Below are positions 1-10,572 of a stretch of DNA of 64,000 nucleotides, in pieces. The translations under genes were made by a program, and so were the position numbers. The number at the start of each line of letters is the position of its first letter. Within the stretch, counting starts at the first letter, position 1. The stretch is from Hirudo medicinalis (lineage: Eukaryota; Annelida; Clitellata; Hirudinida; Hirudinidae): contig MPNW01000138.1 of assembly GCA_011800805.1 (NCBI GenBank), positions 81,518 through 145,517 on the forward strand, read 5' to 3'. The notes under the pieces are model-generated. The model searched no databases and was not told the DNA's origin. It saw only the letters and a list, made by a program, of their open reading frames with translations.

Positions 1-1370
1 GGGAGCCAATGCGGCTGCATCCGGCTGGAGAACCAAACCATATTGCCTCTGTTTTGTCAGGGTTGAGTCGTAGACGATTAGATGACGTCCACGAGACGAT
101 CTCTCTGAAACAGGTCGACACTCGACAGACAAGACCCGGAACGCCCTCGGGGCAGCAGTGGCCGTAGATCTGGATGTCATCTGCATACTGGTGGCTGGAT
201 AAACGTGGGCGGCAACAATACCCGCAATGTCTGAAACATATAGGGAGAAGAGAATTGGTCCCGGTACAGAGCCCTGTGGAACGCCTGATTGAATTAGCTA
301 TTTAGCACTGCATGAGGACGAAGATAGTATTGTTTGACTTTTTCCTGAAAGGTATGTTCTAAACCACTGCAGCGGCGTTTGGCGAACTGCAAATGTTTTA
401 TCCAATCTGGCAATGAGGATGTCATGGTCCACAGTGTCAAACGCCGCAGATACGTCAAGAAGGAGAAGAAAGGAGACGTGACCAACATCCAATGCCACCC
501 TGATGTCAGACACAACTCTTAGGACAGCAGTAGTTTCCGTGAAGTGGTGCGGACGATATGCTGACTCAGTCTTGGGGAGTAGTGCATTGTTGTTGAGATG
601 GGTGACGAGACGGCTGAGAACAAGGCGCTCCAGAAGCTTTGAAAGCACGCTGAGATTGGAAATTGGTCTGTATGATGAAGGTAGTTGTGGGTCAAGTTAG
701 ATTTTTTAAGTATGGGTCGAACCTGAAGGAACCTCCTTGAAGGAACGAGGAAATTGACCTGAAAATAACGATTTATTAAATAGATGTGCAAGATAAGGAA
801 GTAATAAATGGGAAAGTCTCTTGAGAAGCCAGGTTGTTATGGGATCAAGGCCACATTGCTTGCTAGGAAGAGAACTGATCAACCTCTGGACTTCATCAAA
901 ACTCGCACGGCAGAACTGCACAAACTCAGACATGGAAGTAGAAGACATGAATTTCGGGGACAGTGCACCATCAGTCGACTCACAGATGTCATTGAGCTTC
1001 TCGTTTAAAAATGCAGAGTAGGTTTCAGCAGTTGGAGCAGCAGAACGTCCAGTCACAACGCCAAGGCTAGTCGCCTCACCAACAAGCTTCCACCGCCTGG
1101 CAGGATGATGCACCTCTGCTATGCGCTTGGTGTAGTAGTGTCGACGCTTGGTGTGTAGAAGTCCAGTGTAAGAGCGAGCAACAGCCCTGATATCTTCCCT
1201 GGCCGCCTTTCTCCGTCGGAGCGAAGTAAGGCGGCGTCTTTCACGCATGCATTCAGCATCAAACCAAGGATATCTGTATTTGTAATGGCGAGGAGCCATC
1301 ACTGGGAGGGATGTGCTCAGCGCAGTAGTGAGGGTTGACTCGTAGAGTTCATTATTAACGATCATTAAGT
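1..1370 (-). mobile_element. Degenerate non-LTR retrotransposon (LINE) reverse transcriptase, running off the left edge
   Basis: Three minus-strand frames together give the order of a Jockey/CR1-L2-type reverse transcriptase. Positions 706-1365 carry the region before the RT fingers, ending in a leucine-rich stretch with the typical LFNKSL..G.FP..FK signature. Positions 298-648 carry KLLERLVLSRL, then RPHHFTETTAVLRVV and the catalytic-aspartate block DVSAAFDTVDHDIL. Around 166-196 the second catalytic box reads QYADDIQIY, followed by NRLRLNPDKTEAIWFGS. The blocks lie in different frames, so the copy is broken by frameshifts. No endonuclease domain precedes it at the 1370 end, as expected for a 5'-truncated copy. 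The 3' end lies beyond the window. Clade assignment is inference from motif wording. Confidence 0.88.
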
Positions 1371-1663
1371 GATATCACAAGTATGGACAATTGTTTTTAT
1401 CTTTCGTGGTAATTGTCTGATACTAAGCACATGGCGTCATATAAATTAATTATTATTGTTATTATTAAAAATGTAAATCTAAGTATGGAAGTTGCAATAT
1501 GAAATTTTAGGAACTATAAAAAATGAACAATTTTATATAATGTTATTTAAATGTAACTTTGAGAATTCATAAAGCTTTGATGAAACCTCAGTTTGAGTAC
1601 AATTGAGTGAAACGAAATTACATCTGCAAAGTCATTAAGTATTAATAATTTCAATCGTAATTT

Positions 1664-1850
1664 ATGAAGCACTCCTGCGAGGGTCCAACTTGGACCGTCC
1701 CAGTTCGTAAAACTTCAGGAGATAGACAATCCAGATCCGCCAAGCAGAATCTAACAGCAGTTCTGACACACCGAGAGGCCACGGCAAAAACGTACTACAA
1801 ACCGGACAACACGGCTTCAATCTCAGCTCAAACAAGACTTCAGTCATCTC
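1664..1850 (+). mobile_element. Possible C-terminal remnant of a tyrosine-recombinase-like (Crypton-type) protein
   Basis: The plus frame reads VRKTSG, then NLTAVLTHREATAKTYYK. The spacing R-K ... L..L.H...TA..YY resembles the C-terminal box of tyrosine recombinases, where a histidine is followed by the nucleophilic tyrosine. The stretch 1660-2400 also looks richer in GC than the AT-rich flanks, which fits inserted DNA. No upstream catalytic domain is visible. The similarity rests on one short motif, so the call is tentative. Confidence 0.25.
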
Positions 1851-2418
1851 AGCACACCAACTTACTAATTCAATCTCGTCACAAACATCCTTGCATCTTG
1901 CATCCCACTAATCAGGGGAAGTCGATCAACACTCACTTCAACAACTTGAGACAATTCCAAACGCTTAACATGAGCTGCAACTGTCTCAATAAACATCAAC
2001 ATTGACGGACACTGCAGGCCTACGACATCACCAGCTCTTCGTCAAGGACATCTACGGTTCGTATCAGTCAGAATGTCCAGACAAATCGTTCCAGAGCACC
2101 TCAACTTTCACACATGATCAACTTGGAGCAACTTGGTCAGCAACTGTGCATCATCAAACGTGAACAAAGACATCAGCGCAAGTAGAGCATGCTTCTCGTC
2201 AACAAGCAACTTCCTCGCCATGACAATATCGAATTTCTCTCATTCGGACACGCTCCAGCGCATCAATGCTTCAACAAGAGTGCACAGGCCACTTCTAGCA
2301 GAAAACTTGTGTCGCAAGATTTTGAATCAGCACTCCATCTCAGACCCTGGAGCACAAGTGACATAGCAAAATTATTCGGCAACGGTTTGAATTGATTCAC
2401 GTGGACAGAGACATTAGG

Positions 2419-2450
2419 GCAGGGGTCTCAAACAAACGGTCCGGGACGCA
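2419..2450. repeat. hAT-like terminal inverted repeat signature
   Basis: The sequence CAGGGGTCTCAAAC, followed by a GC-rich stretch, matches the kind of terminus common among hAT DNA transposons of animals. I did not find its inverted partner nearby, so this may be a solo or decayed end. Confidence 0.3.
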
Positions 2451-4530
2451 TTCTGAGATTTTTTTTTTTAAATTGACAATTCATTCATCTTTTTCACTGA
2501 GATTGGTTTTTTCTCATAAATTCCAGCCTAAGATTGAGGTCTTTGTTGATCTGATTGATTGATTTTTTTGATTGATTGATTGTTGATTTGATTGCAAATC
2601 GCTGCCAGCTAACTAGCTAAAAAAAAACAAACAAAAAAACACAGGCAGACGATAAGCGGCTAAGTTGCTACGCTTCTATCCAACAGTCATGTAGTCGGAA
2701 CATGGTCGACCTTGTAAATAAAGGTTGTAACACAGTCGTCCTTTGTTGCTATTTGTCGATGCCGCTAAACGTTAAAACCAAACATACAATATAGTCTGAA
2801 AATCCTTTTCAATGCTTAATGAGAATACGACGTAACCTGAATCTCCAACTATAAAGGATTCGTTACCCCTGTATATGCGAAATCTCAAGAATGAACCCTA
2901 AGCCGCTCAGCAAACTTATTAAATCGTCGCCAGCTTCTATCAATCAATGTGCAATGGTTGTTTCTAGTTCCAGTCTCTTGTTTAAAAACTCTAAGGCAAT
3001 TGCTATTGACGAGATTACAAATAATATCCGATGCATGTCAACAGATTACATTTTCTGCTCTAGAATGAAGATTAACACAGGCCTTTATGAAGCGCTTTGT
3101 TGTTGAAATAGACCTACAGAATTACAAATCACAGTTCGATCCATTAAAACTTTCAAACCATTCCACAGATTGCTGTATCACTAAGCTCATTTGAAATACA
3201 CGAAAAATCTTCCATGACTTTTTCCTATGCAAACATAGTGTTGCGAATATCAAATGATGTGACGAAGCAAGCCGCAAGCAATCGATCATTCCCAATTCGA
3301 GCAAAGTAAACTTCAAAGGATTTCAGAGTCTTTCTGAAATAAATTGCAGGTGAATGTCCATCAATGAAGGCACTTTCGAAGTGACTTTGGATGAAAATGA
3401 AAGACAACAAATTAAAATGGAGTGTTGTCGCAAATAATTGACCACTAATCCGGTATTAATAGAATTTAAAAGTTCAAAATCAGCCATAAATCGTGCTTTT
3501 AAAGGCCTGCAAATTTATATTGGCAGGTATTTGTCATTCAACCTAGAATCATTCTGTGATAGGACAAGCACAAAAAAAGTATCACAAAGTGATTTAAAAA
3601 AGCTGCAATCTGTTTTTACAGAAATTACTCAAAAACTTGTCCTTAAAATTTTAAAATCAAAATATAATCCTAAATTTGACCATTGAATCACAGATTTCCA
3701 CAAAATAAGAAATATCTAAATTCACAATCTGTTGAATTTGACATGATGTATTGCATAAAATAATGCATAAAAATAATAAATAATTTCTATTCCAGCTAAT
3801 AACATAATTGTAATAATAAAGCAATAAATTATTGAAAATCCAGTACAAATTTCTAAATGAAAGAGTTGCCAAATGCCTTTCATTTAAAAAATGTACCCAA
3901 ATTCCTGTTTAAATACTGAGAACCTACAGAATCTTTACAAAAAAAAAGGTAAAAAAATATCAATAATAGCAAAATTAATACTGCAAAACTTTTCAATGCA
4001 TGATGTTGACGAATTTAATGGCAATATTTTTGTTAAAATAACTTCATGTGATAAATACCTTAATAATACAATAATATCCATATAGATCCAAATAACACAA
4101 ATTTATCAGAAAATGATGACACATTAGTCACTTACAAAACAAACTTATGCAAGGCAATAAATGCAGCTCATTTGAAGACAAAACATGCAACAAAATGTTG
4201 CCTGATCCTATCAACAATGTTGCAGAGAAGAATTCAGCAATGTTGCATCTTCCATCTTATCTTTCTCTTCATCGTCATTCTTCAAATTAGACTGTTCTAT
4301 TTATAGCCCCACATTATCATGTGATTAATAGCACACTTGCAACAAGTTAAAACTTCATCTATGCCAAAACAATGGACAAGGTGGCGATGACGATGACGAT
4401 GGCGTGATGTGGCAACGATGAAAATCCAATTGTGGTTATCTGAAACTAATAATAACTAATATTAATTCAACAATTAATCATAATTGTCACGATATGATAA
4501 TAATTTTCACATCATGCAGGTAGGGCCTGA
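2451..4530. other. AT-rich stretch with no gene recognised
   Basis: Only short open frames occur here (for example 2891-3106 and 3438-3686 plus, 3122-3410 minus). None has a recognisable domain, and they are not linked by convincing splice sites. A decayed transposon is possible but unproven. The stretch includes a GATT-rich tract at about 2540-2600. Confidence 0.4.
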
Positions 4531-4535
4531 CAACG

Positions 4536-4850
4536 ATAATGATGATGATGATGATGATGATTCTCCTAATTAACAGTGAACAAGGCTGACCTGGAATCAA
4601 GACAACTGGATATATGGATGATGCCCTTCTCAGTGTTGTTTAAGTCATTGAGGACCTTACAAGAATGATATAATACAATGACTTCATGAATAACTAATTA
4701 TTCAAATGAGGTTTAGTAATAAACATGATACCTCTTTAAGTCTCGCTTTCAACCTGGCAGTCTCACTGGCCTGTAGTCCAAAAAGAGTTTGATGATAGGT
4801 TTTAATTGTTTGATGATGATGATGATGATGATGATGACGATGATGGTGGC
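4536..4850. repeat. (GAT)n microsatellite tracts
   Basis: Two GAT/GATGAT tracts, at about 4536-4562 and 4812-4850, lie in otherwise unique AT-rich DNA. A short imperfect repeat of about 15 bp (AACCAGCAATCAT) follows near 4970-5010. Confidence 0.85.
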
Positions 4851-5159
4851 GGTGAATAAATCAAACGGATGACTCACGTTTGCAGAACCCAATGACCTCA
4901 TGTCATTCTCAAGTCCAGTGACCATCCTATGAAATGCGAAACATTACAATTTAAGAAGATTATCATAACCACCAATCATAACCAGCAATCATAACCAGCA
5001 ATCATAACATCAGTCACAAAGGTCATCACCTCATGTGTTTAAGATTGGACAGGATAACAAATCACCTACCTCTCTAAGTGACTGAGTCTGTCATTGGCCA
5101 CATCTAAGTCACAAGAAGAAAAGTTCTGTGCACAAATAAAATGTCCATCTTTTATTCAA

Positions 5160-5163
5160 TTAA

Positions 5164-5196
<33 letters not shown>

Positions 5197-5240
5197 CATC
5201 ATCATATATTATTTTTTTATTATTATTATTGTCATTTATC
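5160..5240. repeat. (ATT)n microsatellite
   Basis: An almost pure TTA/ATT tract gives poly-Ile, poly-Leu or poly-Tyr open frames on both strands. Those frames are composition artefacts. Confidence 0.9.
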
Positions 5241-5674
5241 AACACTGTCACAGTCATCAGCAGTATCTACAATACAACTTATCTTGCAATAGTAGACATC
5301 ACCACTATCATAAACATTACCAGCATCATCAATATCACCACCACCAACATTATTATTATCATCATCAGCATTAATGTCATGGAACATGAATTTAACAGAC
5401 CAGCTTTGAAGAAACATTCAGGACATCCAAGTGTGAACTGGTGAGTTCTTTCTCTTCTCTTCTCTCCTTCCTTAATATGACATTGAAATGTAGGATGAAT
5501 GTAGTTTTGGAATTATCTTTGGTTAAAATTTATAATTTTTGAGGAAGAAATTGTGGGTGATATTGGATGATGTAGTTATGGCTAATATGATGCAAGTTAC
5601 AAAATATTTAAAGTGCTAAATAGGAAAATGAAAATTAAGGGGGCTGAATCAAAACAGTCATCACAAATGACTCT

Positions 5675-5766
5675 ATTTACAACAATGATAATAGTAATAA
5701 TAATAATGATGATGATGATGATAATGGTGATGATGACGATGATGATAATAATAATAATAATAACAG
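5675..5766. repeat. Compound (AAT)n/(GAT)n microsatellite
   Basis: The tract runs AATAAT, then GATGATGAT, then AATAAT. It produces runs of Met or Ile in reading frames on either strand and has no coding value. Confidence 0.88.
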
Positions 5767-5829
5767 TTGGTGCATCGATATTTTTATTGCCTTTAATAAA
5801 TAACTCCCTCACAATAGTCACAGACGAAT

Positions 5830-7500
5830 GAACATAAATGCATATCCAGCACGTTCCAGACAAAGGATCAATGCCATCACCGTCATCGTCATCGTCGGCA
5901 CAATCACTATCATCATCATCAACATCATTCCACACATCTGGAAGATTTTTTCCACATGGAGTCATGCCAGTTAAATTTCCACCGGGAAATGAAACTCAAG
6001 TGTCTCGTGGACCTCACAATGGATGCTCCATTGCCTCGGAGTTGCCTCAAATACACGTACTCCCCAGTTTGACCTTCAAACAAAATGTCGTTCAAAAGGG
6101 TGGATAGGGGTGGGTGGTAAGTCTAGAACTCCCCAAAGCAACATATGTGTGCACCTCGAGCGAACGGAAAGATGGTTGGATGATACTACGAACTCTAAAG
6201 ATAATAAACATCCTGAAGGAACATTCCAGGCAATCCTGAAATCGTTTGCAACAGTAGTAGACAACAGGATCATTATCATCTCGTTATTTGAGCTCATCCA
6301 ATGTAACTAGGTCTCCCCCTCGTTACTATGACGCTCTTTATTAATTAATTAATTTATTGTTATTATTATTATCATTATCATTTCGCCATAATCATTAACA
6401 TCTTCATAACCGCCATCATTACCATGACCACCACAGTGATAACAACATCACTACCAGCTCCACAGCTTATTCATATTTCATCAGATTCGTCACATGATAA
6501 TGGTAGTATAAACCATTGTTTGTCTTATCTCCAGCGCAAGCAATACATCACCACAACCCACATAACGAGCATCATGATCATCATGATCATCATCGTCGTC
6601 GTCATCGCCATTATTGCCAATTCACGGATTAACACAACCAAAGCTCGATATCATAATCGTCGTCGTAGTCATCGTCAACATCAACGCAGACAAGTTTATT
6701 TGCCCCCATTTTATCAACACTCACTCTATCTGGGCACTTATGAACTTGGATGTCTGTTGGACTTGTTTTGTGAAAGAAGCGAGTGTTTCAATACAGCTTT
6801 CCATCATCTCCTGCATGCTGGAAAACTTTGCTGAAATGGAGCTTATGTCTGCTTCTACCTGTGAAAGCAAAGAAATTAATGTTTCTTACTTGCAATATTT
6901 CAAACTTCACCTTGGTCGTCAACGTTATTATCAGATTTTTCTGACACATGATCAGACTTGATGAGATTTTAATAAGGTTATCAAAATTAATTATTATATT
7001 ATTTTAATGCATCATGCCTCGAAGATTTCATTAAGGAAATTTAAGTAGCATTTATTCTTCAAAATGCAATGTTTAAGATGCATCAGTTACAATAGCTGAC
7101 ATAAAATACATCACATCACTCTAAAAGAATTTGTAGAGTTCACAAGAGAGTTTTGAGATGAACAATACTTAGACATTTTGTTTCTATGTTGCAGGATTGT
7201 CAGTTACTCGTCAGACTGGAGTTATTGTGAATAAATAAAGTTTCCATTCTTGGTTTCAAAAAAAAAACTTTCACTGAAATAAATTAAAAATTTAAAAAAA
7301 ATGCTGAATGCATGGAACGTATCGGAATGGAAAAGTTTTAAGGTCCCGAGTCAAACAAAAGAAATGGTAAGAAGCAACATTTTCATGCGAACCCCATCTA
7401 ATTAATTAATTTTATTTTTTTTTATCAACATCTTTCACAACATAAGCAATATTTGTTTCTGCTGCCCACAAATAATTTTCAAAGAAAAAATGTTAGCTTT
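5830..7500. other. Low-complexity and AT-rich stretch with no gene seen
   Basis: Open frames at 5838-6107, 6023-6310, 6424-6834 and 6614-6961 are rich in Ser, Ile and His encoded by CAT/ATC/GTC-type trinucleotide tracts. They show no domain, no supported splice sites and no homology that I recognise. Confidence 0.4.
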
Positions 7501-7519
7501 ATAAAAATGTAAAATGTAA

Positions 7520-7825
7520 ATGTACTTCATTTATATAGCGCCATATGCATAGTGTCAGAGGCTCTTCTTGTTAACCATTTATATAGCGCTCCTTCCCAAG
7601 GGCGCTTGCGGCAGTGCAGGCTGGGTTTCGAACACGACACATTACGACTGTTGCCATTACCGCCGTATGCAGGAACGTAACCCATTCGGCNCCATTTATA
7701 TAGCGCTCCTTCCCAAGGGCGCTTGCGGCAGTGCAGGCTGGGTTTCGAACACGACACATTACGACTGTTGCCATTACCGCCGTATGCAGGAACGTAACCC
7801 ATTCGGCCAACCTGCACTCCTATAA
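7520..7825 (+). repeat. Interspersed repeat with ATTTATATAGCGC head, duplicated across an assembly join
   Basis: A unit of about 116 bp begins CCATTTATATAGCGCTCC, continues through a GGGCGCTTGCGG block and ends near CATGCAGG/ACCCATTCGG. It appears twice without any difference I could see, at 7575-7690 and 7692-7807, around a single N at 7691. A related unit (ATTTATATAGCGCC, CATAGTGTCAGAGGC) lies just upstream at about 7530-7565. Diverged relatives occur at about 24170-24300 (reverse orientation), 45240-45290 (the second unit type) and 48160-48270 (reverse). The family behaves like a SINE or MITE, but no promoter or TIR is visible. Confidence 0.7.
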
Positions 7826-7986
7826 AATTGATTTGTCGTAATCATAATGCTGTAATGAAAAGCTTGAATCTTAATTTGGTTAGAACAATAGAATGGAATG
7901 CAACCACATGAAATGTGTATTCACGACTGCAAAATCAATAGAAAATGTGATGGCAAATCAAATGGCATCTCTAAACACAACTATGT

Positions 7987-7992
7987 TTTATT
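7987..7992 (-). terminator. AATAAA polyadenylation signal for the 8014-8886 gene
   Basis: Read on the minus strand, AATAAA lies about 22 bases past the TGA stop of the 290-aa open frame. That gives a very short 3' UTR and supports the frame being a real gene. Confidence 0.5.
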
Positions 7993-8013
7993 CTAAAAAA
8001 AATGGAAAATTTA

Positions 8014-8886
8014 TCAAATTGATTTCATTACCCTTTTGAGTGATCTGTCCTTGATGTTTTTCAGTTCCGTTTGTAGAATAGCAAACTTGATAGAAGTGTT
8101 AGTGTTGAGAACTTGCAAGCAGAAGGTACCTTCCATGTTGCCAGCTCCTCCCAGCAATCGATTTTGGATGCGATCTCCAGATTCATGCTTCCCTTGCTCA
8201 TCAACATTGGGCCCTCCTTGTCTCTTTCCCATACTTCTTGAAAACTTCTGCTTCGATTGGCCTTCCTCGCCTTCCTCATTGCGTTCTGGCTCCTTCTCCT
8301 CCTCCAAATCAGAAAAAAGAGGTTCATTGCTACAAAGTATCTGGTCGAGCTCAGACATTATAACGCTACCGGACATTCCTTTTCCCGAAACCGAACCTCC
8401 CTCCGGTTCGGGTCGTCTGCTTCTGGTTCTGCTCTTGGAGCAAGTGCAAACTGGAGTGGGTTGCTTATCATCTTTTTGATCACATTTGACATCTTGTGTT
8501 TTCAAATCAGTTGGTTCAGGTTCTTCCAGAAGTGAGCAGTCTTTTTTGTTTTTTTTAGAATGTATTTCACACCTCACTCTTCTTATCTTTTTGGGTTTTT
8601 TGTTGGCTCCAATGGAATGCTCACTTGCTCCACTTGATTGACTTGAACAGACACTAGCATTATCATCCAGGCAATCCTCCTCTGCTTCAACGGATGCAGC
8701 ACTCCCATTAGGTCCAGTGGTTATGACAACAACATTGTAAGCATTAGATCTGGAAGAATTTGAATCATAGCATCCCCTTTGAATTTTTGGTTTTGATTTC
8801 CTTCGGTTGTTATTGTTGCAAGACTTCTTGTAGACATTGTAATCCTCTGGAGTTTTGGTGAGATCGGTCGACATATCCCCATCCAT
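8014..8886 (-). CDS. Unrecognised 290-aa hydrophilic protein, single open frame
   Basis: I do not recognise this protein. The frame opens with ATG at 8884-8886 (MDGDMSTDLTK); a GTG eight codons upstream is a less likely start. It runs 290 codons without a break. The N-terminal half is Asn/Ser-rich with basic clusters (NNNNRRKSKPK, NKKPKKIRRVR) that could be nuclear localisation signals. The middle is acidic (SDLEEEKEPERNEEGEEG) around a Cys pair in VCTCSKSRTRSRR. The last 40 residues look ordered and helical (CLQVLNTNTSIKFAILQTE, then KNIKDRSLKRVM), the only part resembling a folded domain. There is no signal peptide or membrane segment. A poly(A) signal follows closely. A 5' non-coding exon is possible, because a GT donor-like site lies near 9411 on the same strand. 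Composition and a conserved-looking tail suggest a real nuclear protein, but function is unknown. Confidence 0.6.
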   Translation of the reverse strand: MDGDMSTDLTKTPEDYNVYKKSCNNNNRRKSKPKIQRGCYDSNSSRSNAYNVVVITTGPNGSAASVEAEEDCLDDNASVCSSQSSGASEHSIGANKKPKKIRRVRCEIHSKKNKKDCSLLEEPEPTDLKTQDVKCDQKDDKQPTPVCTCSKSRTRSRRPEPEGGSVSGKGMSGSVIMSELDQILCSNEPLFSDLEEEKEPERNEEGEEGQSKQKFSRSMGKRQGGPNVDEQGKHESGDRIQNRLLGGAGNMEGTFCLQVLNTNTSIKFAILQTELKNIKDRSLKRVMKSI

Positions 8887-9826
8887 TTGTTTTGAAGCAA
8901 AATTAAACACAACTCAGCAAACAAGATATCCCTTAAACTAAATAGTACTTTAGAAAAATACAAAGTAATGTCAAGTTCCAAGTTATCAAAAAAGGCCACA
9001 GATTCAATTGCTTCTTTAAAAAATAATTTAAAAGAAAAATCAAGCTTTCCCCATTTACAACTTTTTAAGTAGTCACCGTTCGTTTCAACTAACACAAATT
9101 AAACTTGACAATGACTGTTAATTTATTAAATCCGCAACATTTTAATAAGTTCCAACAACAATAAACACAAAAGTTCAGCCCAAATGCAAGGAGAGACAAC
9201 AGGCCCCAGTAACTTCCCCTACAACAGCCATGGCTGGATCTTGTTAGCAAGGCAGATGCTGCTAGCACACTTGGACTACTATTAATATCTTTCGTACAGA
9301 TGCGTGCAGCACCATTCCTCGTACGCTCTTCTGTTTTTCCGTACTCATATTTTTCCAGTTTGTTCTGTAGACAATATTTCAGATAAATCAGACATGTTTG
9401 ACTCACATGAAGACCAGAGGACGTTTTAAGTACTTTTATAATTTTCACTTAAATTTTACACTAATTCATCCCACATGATGACCGGATCTGATTATGTTAA
9501 TTGGTGCTTTAAAATGGCGCAGTAGCGTTAAAAGTATGGCTGCGAACCAGATGCAATGTCGAAGCAACCTAGGAAAGTTGGACTTGTTAAATCCTCGCCA
9601 ACAATGCTTTACCAGCTTTTATTTTATGACCAAATAATCGAAGTAATAAAGCTCTAATATAATTCAAACAAATCAGAACTAGTGGAAATTGTCGTACCTT
9701 TAAAGCGAAACCAAATTTGTCAAAGCACGCACAAAAAGCTCTTGCTTAACAGTCTTAGACCAATAGTTTAAAAATCAAAACCTCTGAACTTTTAAGACCT
9801 CAGACTCTTTCTTGTTCTGAAGCAAT

Positions 9827-9880
9827 GATTCTCAAAGTGGCTTCTGCCCCCTCCCGGGTGCTGTTGCCCCACTTAACATT
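9827..9880. repeat. hAT (Charlie-like) terminal sequence fragment
   Basis: The sequence CAATGATTCTCAAAGTGG followed by a C-rich segment resembles the CAGTGGTTCTCAAAGTGG-type end of hAT elements. No matching far end was located within about 600 bases, so this is probably a decayed fragment. Confidence 0.3.
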
Positions 9881-10360
9881 TGTTGAGAAGAAAGATAATG
9901 TCATCTCACCAGGAAGAGTTCGAGCAATGATCTGCTTCCCGTGGAAAAAAAGCTGAAATGACAACCCTGCTCTTCCTTTTGGTTGCTTTTTTGTGTTATG
10001 TTATGATGTTATGAAGAAAATTTTATTTGAACAAAATAAGTTTGTGATTCTGGTTCTAAATGGAGAATGGGGATGTTGTCTCAGATATAACTAAACTTTT
10101 TGGCAATTTGATTTCTTGCATGCCATCTAGCGAAACAGTCCAACTTTCGAACGTAAAAGTTGACACTGATGGACATCACAAGATCACAAGGTGTTGACAA
10201 CATTCAAATAAGACGAACTCGGATGCACCAAATGGCACCACCACCATAGTTTCCCAAGAAATAAAAACGCCAGTCTTTCACATTTCTGGCTTCTGATTGG
10301 CTGAAACAAACAGGGATGGACAGTGGAAGCAATTTATTTGCACCATAGTAACATTCTCAC
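9881..10360. other. Spacer with no gene seen
   Basis: The stretch is AT-rich, with no open frame of note and no recognisable repeat beyond the hAT-like end at its left. A short 33-codon frame just before it (from 9536) has no support. Confidence 0.4.
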
Positions 10361-10367
10361 TATAAAG
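10361..10367 (+). promoter_or_regulatory. TATA-box-like sequence
   Basis: TATAAAG lies about 107 bases upstream of an ATG that opens a strong signal-peptide sequence. Its position and strand fit a promoter for that candidate first exon. No other promoter element was identified. Confidence 0.35.
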
Positions 10368-10467
10368 GTGGATTGAAAAGTTTAAAAACCCCTCGAATGA
10401 AGTTGTGTCAAATGTGATTTTGAAAGATCATTTTGTTCTTCCTGGAAGTACTATAAAACTATGTTTG

Positions 10468-10572
10468 ATGTACTCCAACATGGCTAAATCAAGAATAATA
10501 TTTAATTCAATATTTGTTAGCATATTGGTTCTGAATTCCATGCGTGCATCAGGAGCTTTGGAACAAATAAAG
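10468..10572 (+). CDS. Candidate signal-peptide first exon, possibly of the anosmin gene downstream
   Basis: The frame starts with ATG at 10468, or a second in-frame ATG at 10480 (MAKSRIIF). It encodes a short basic start, a hydrophobic core (IIFNSIFVSILVL) and a small-residue exit (RASGA), a convincing secretion signal. It then meets a good donor, AAAG|GTAAAT, at 10572/10573 in phase 0. A TATA-like box lies upstream. The next clear plus-strand exon of a secreted protein is the anosmin exon at 12441, but that exon needs one carried base, so the two cannot be joined directly. Intermediate exons (Cys-rich/WAP, first fibronectin domain) were not found in 10573-12440. It may be the anosmin first exon, another gene, or chance. 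Confidence 0.35.

Noticed and set aside
3438..3686. 82-codon plus frame, possibly transposon-derived
   Set aside because: No motif could be named, so no function is claimed.
5094..5444. Poly-Leu or poly-Ile frames that look like membrane proteins
   Set aside because: Produced by an (ATT)n microsatellite.
8036..8535. Plus-strand frames of 147 and 92 codons
   Set aside because: They are antisense shadows of the 290-aa minus gene.
9089..9448. 119-codon minus frame with hydrophobic and Cys-rich middle
   Set aside because: No ATG at its start, no homology, and it lies where the 5' UTR or promoter of the 8014-8886 gene is expected.
9536..9637. 33-codon plus frame beginning MAANQMQC
   Set aside because: Too short and without splice or homology support to call a gene or a first exon.
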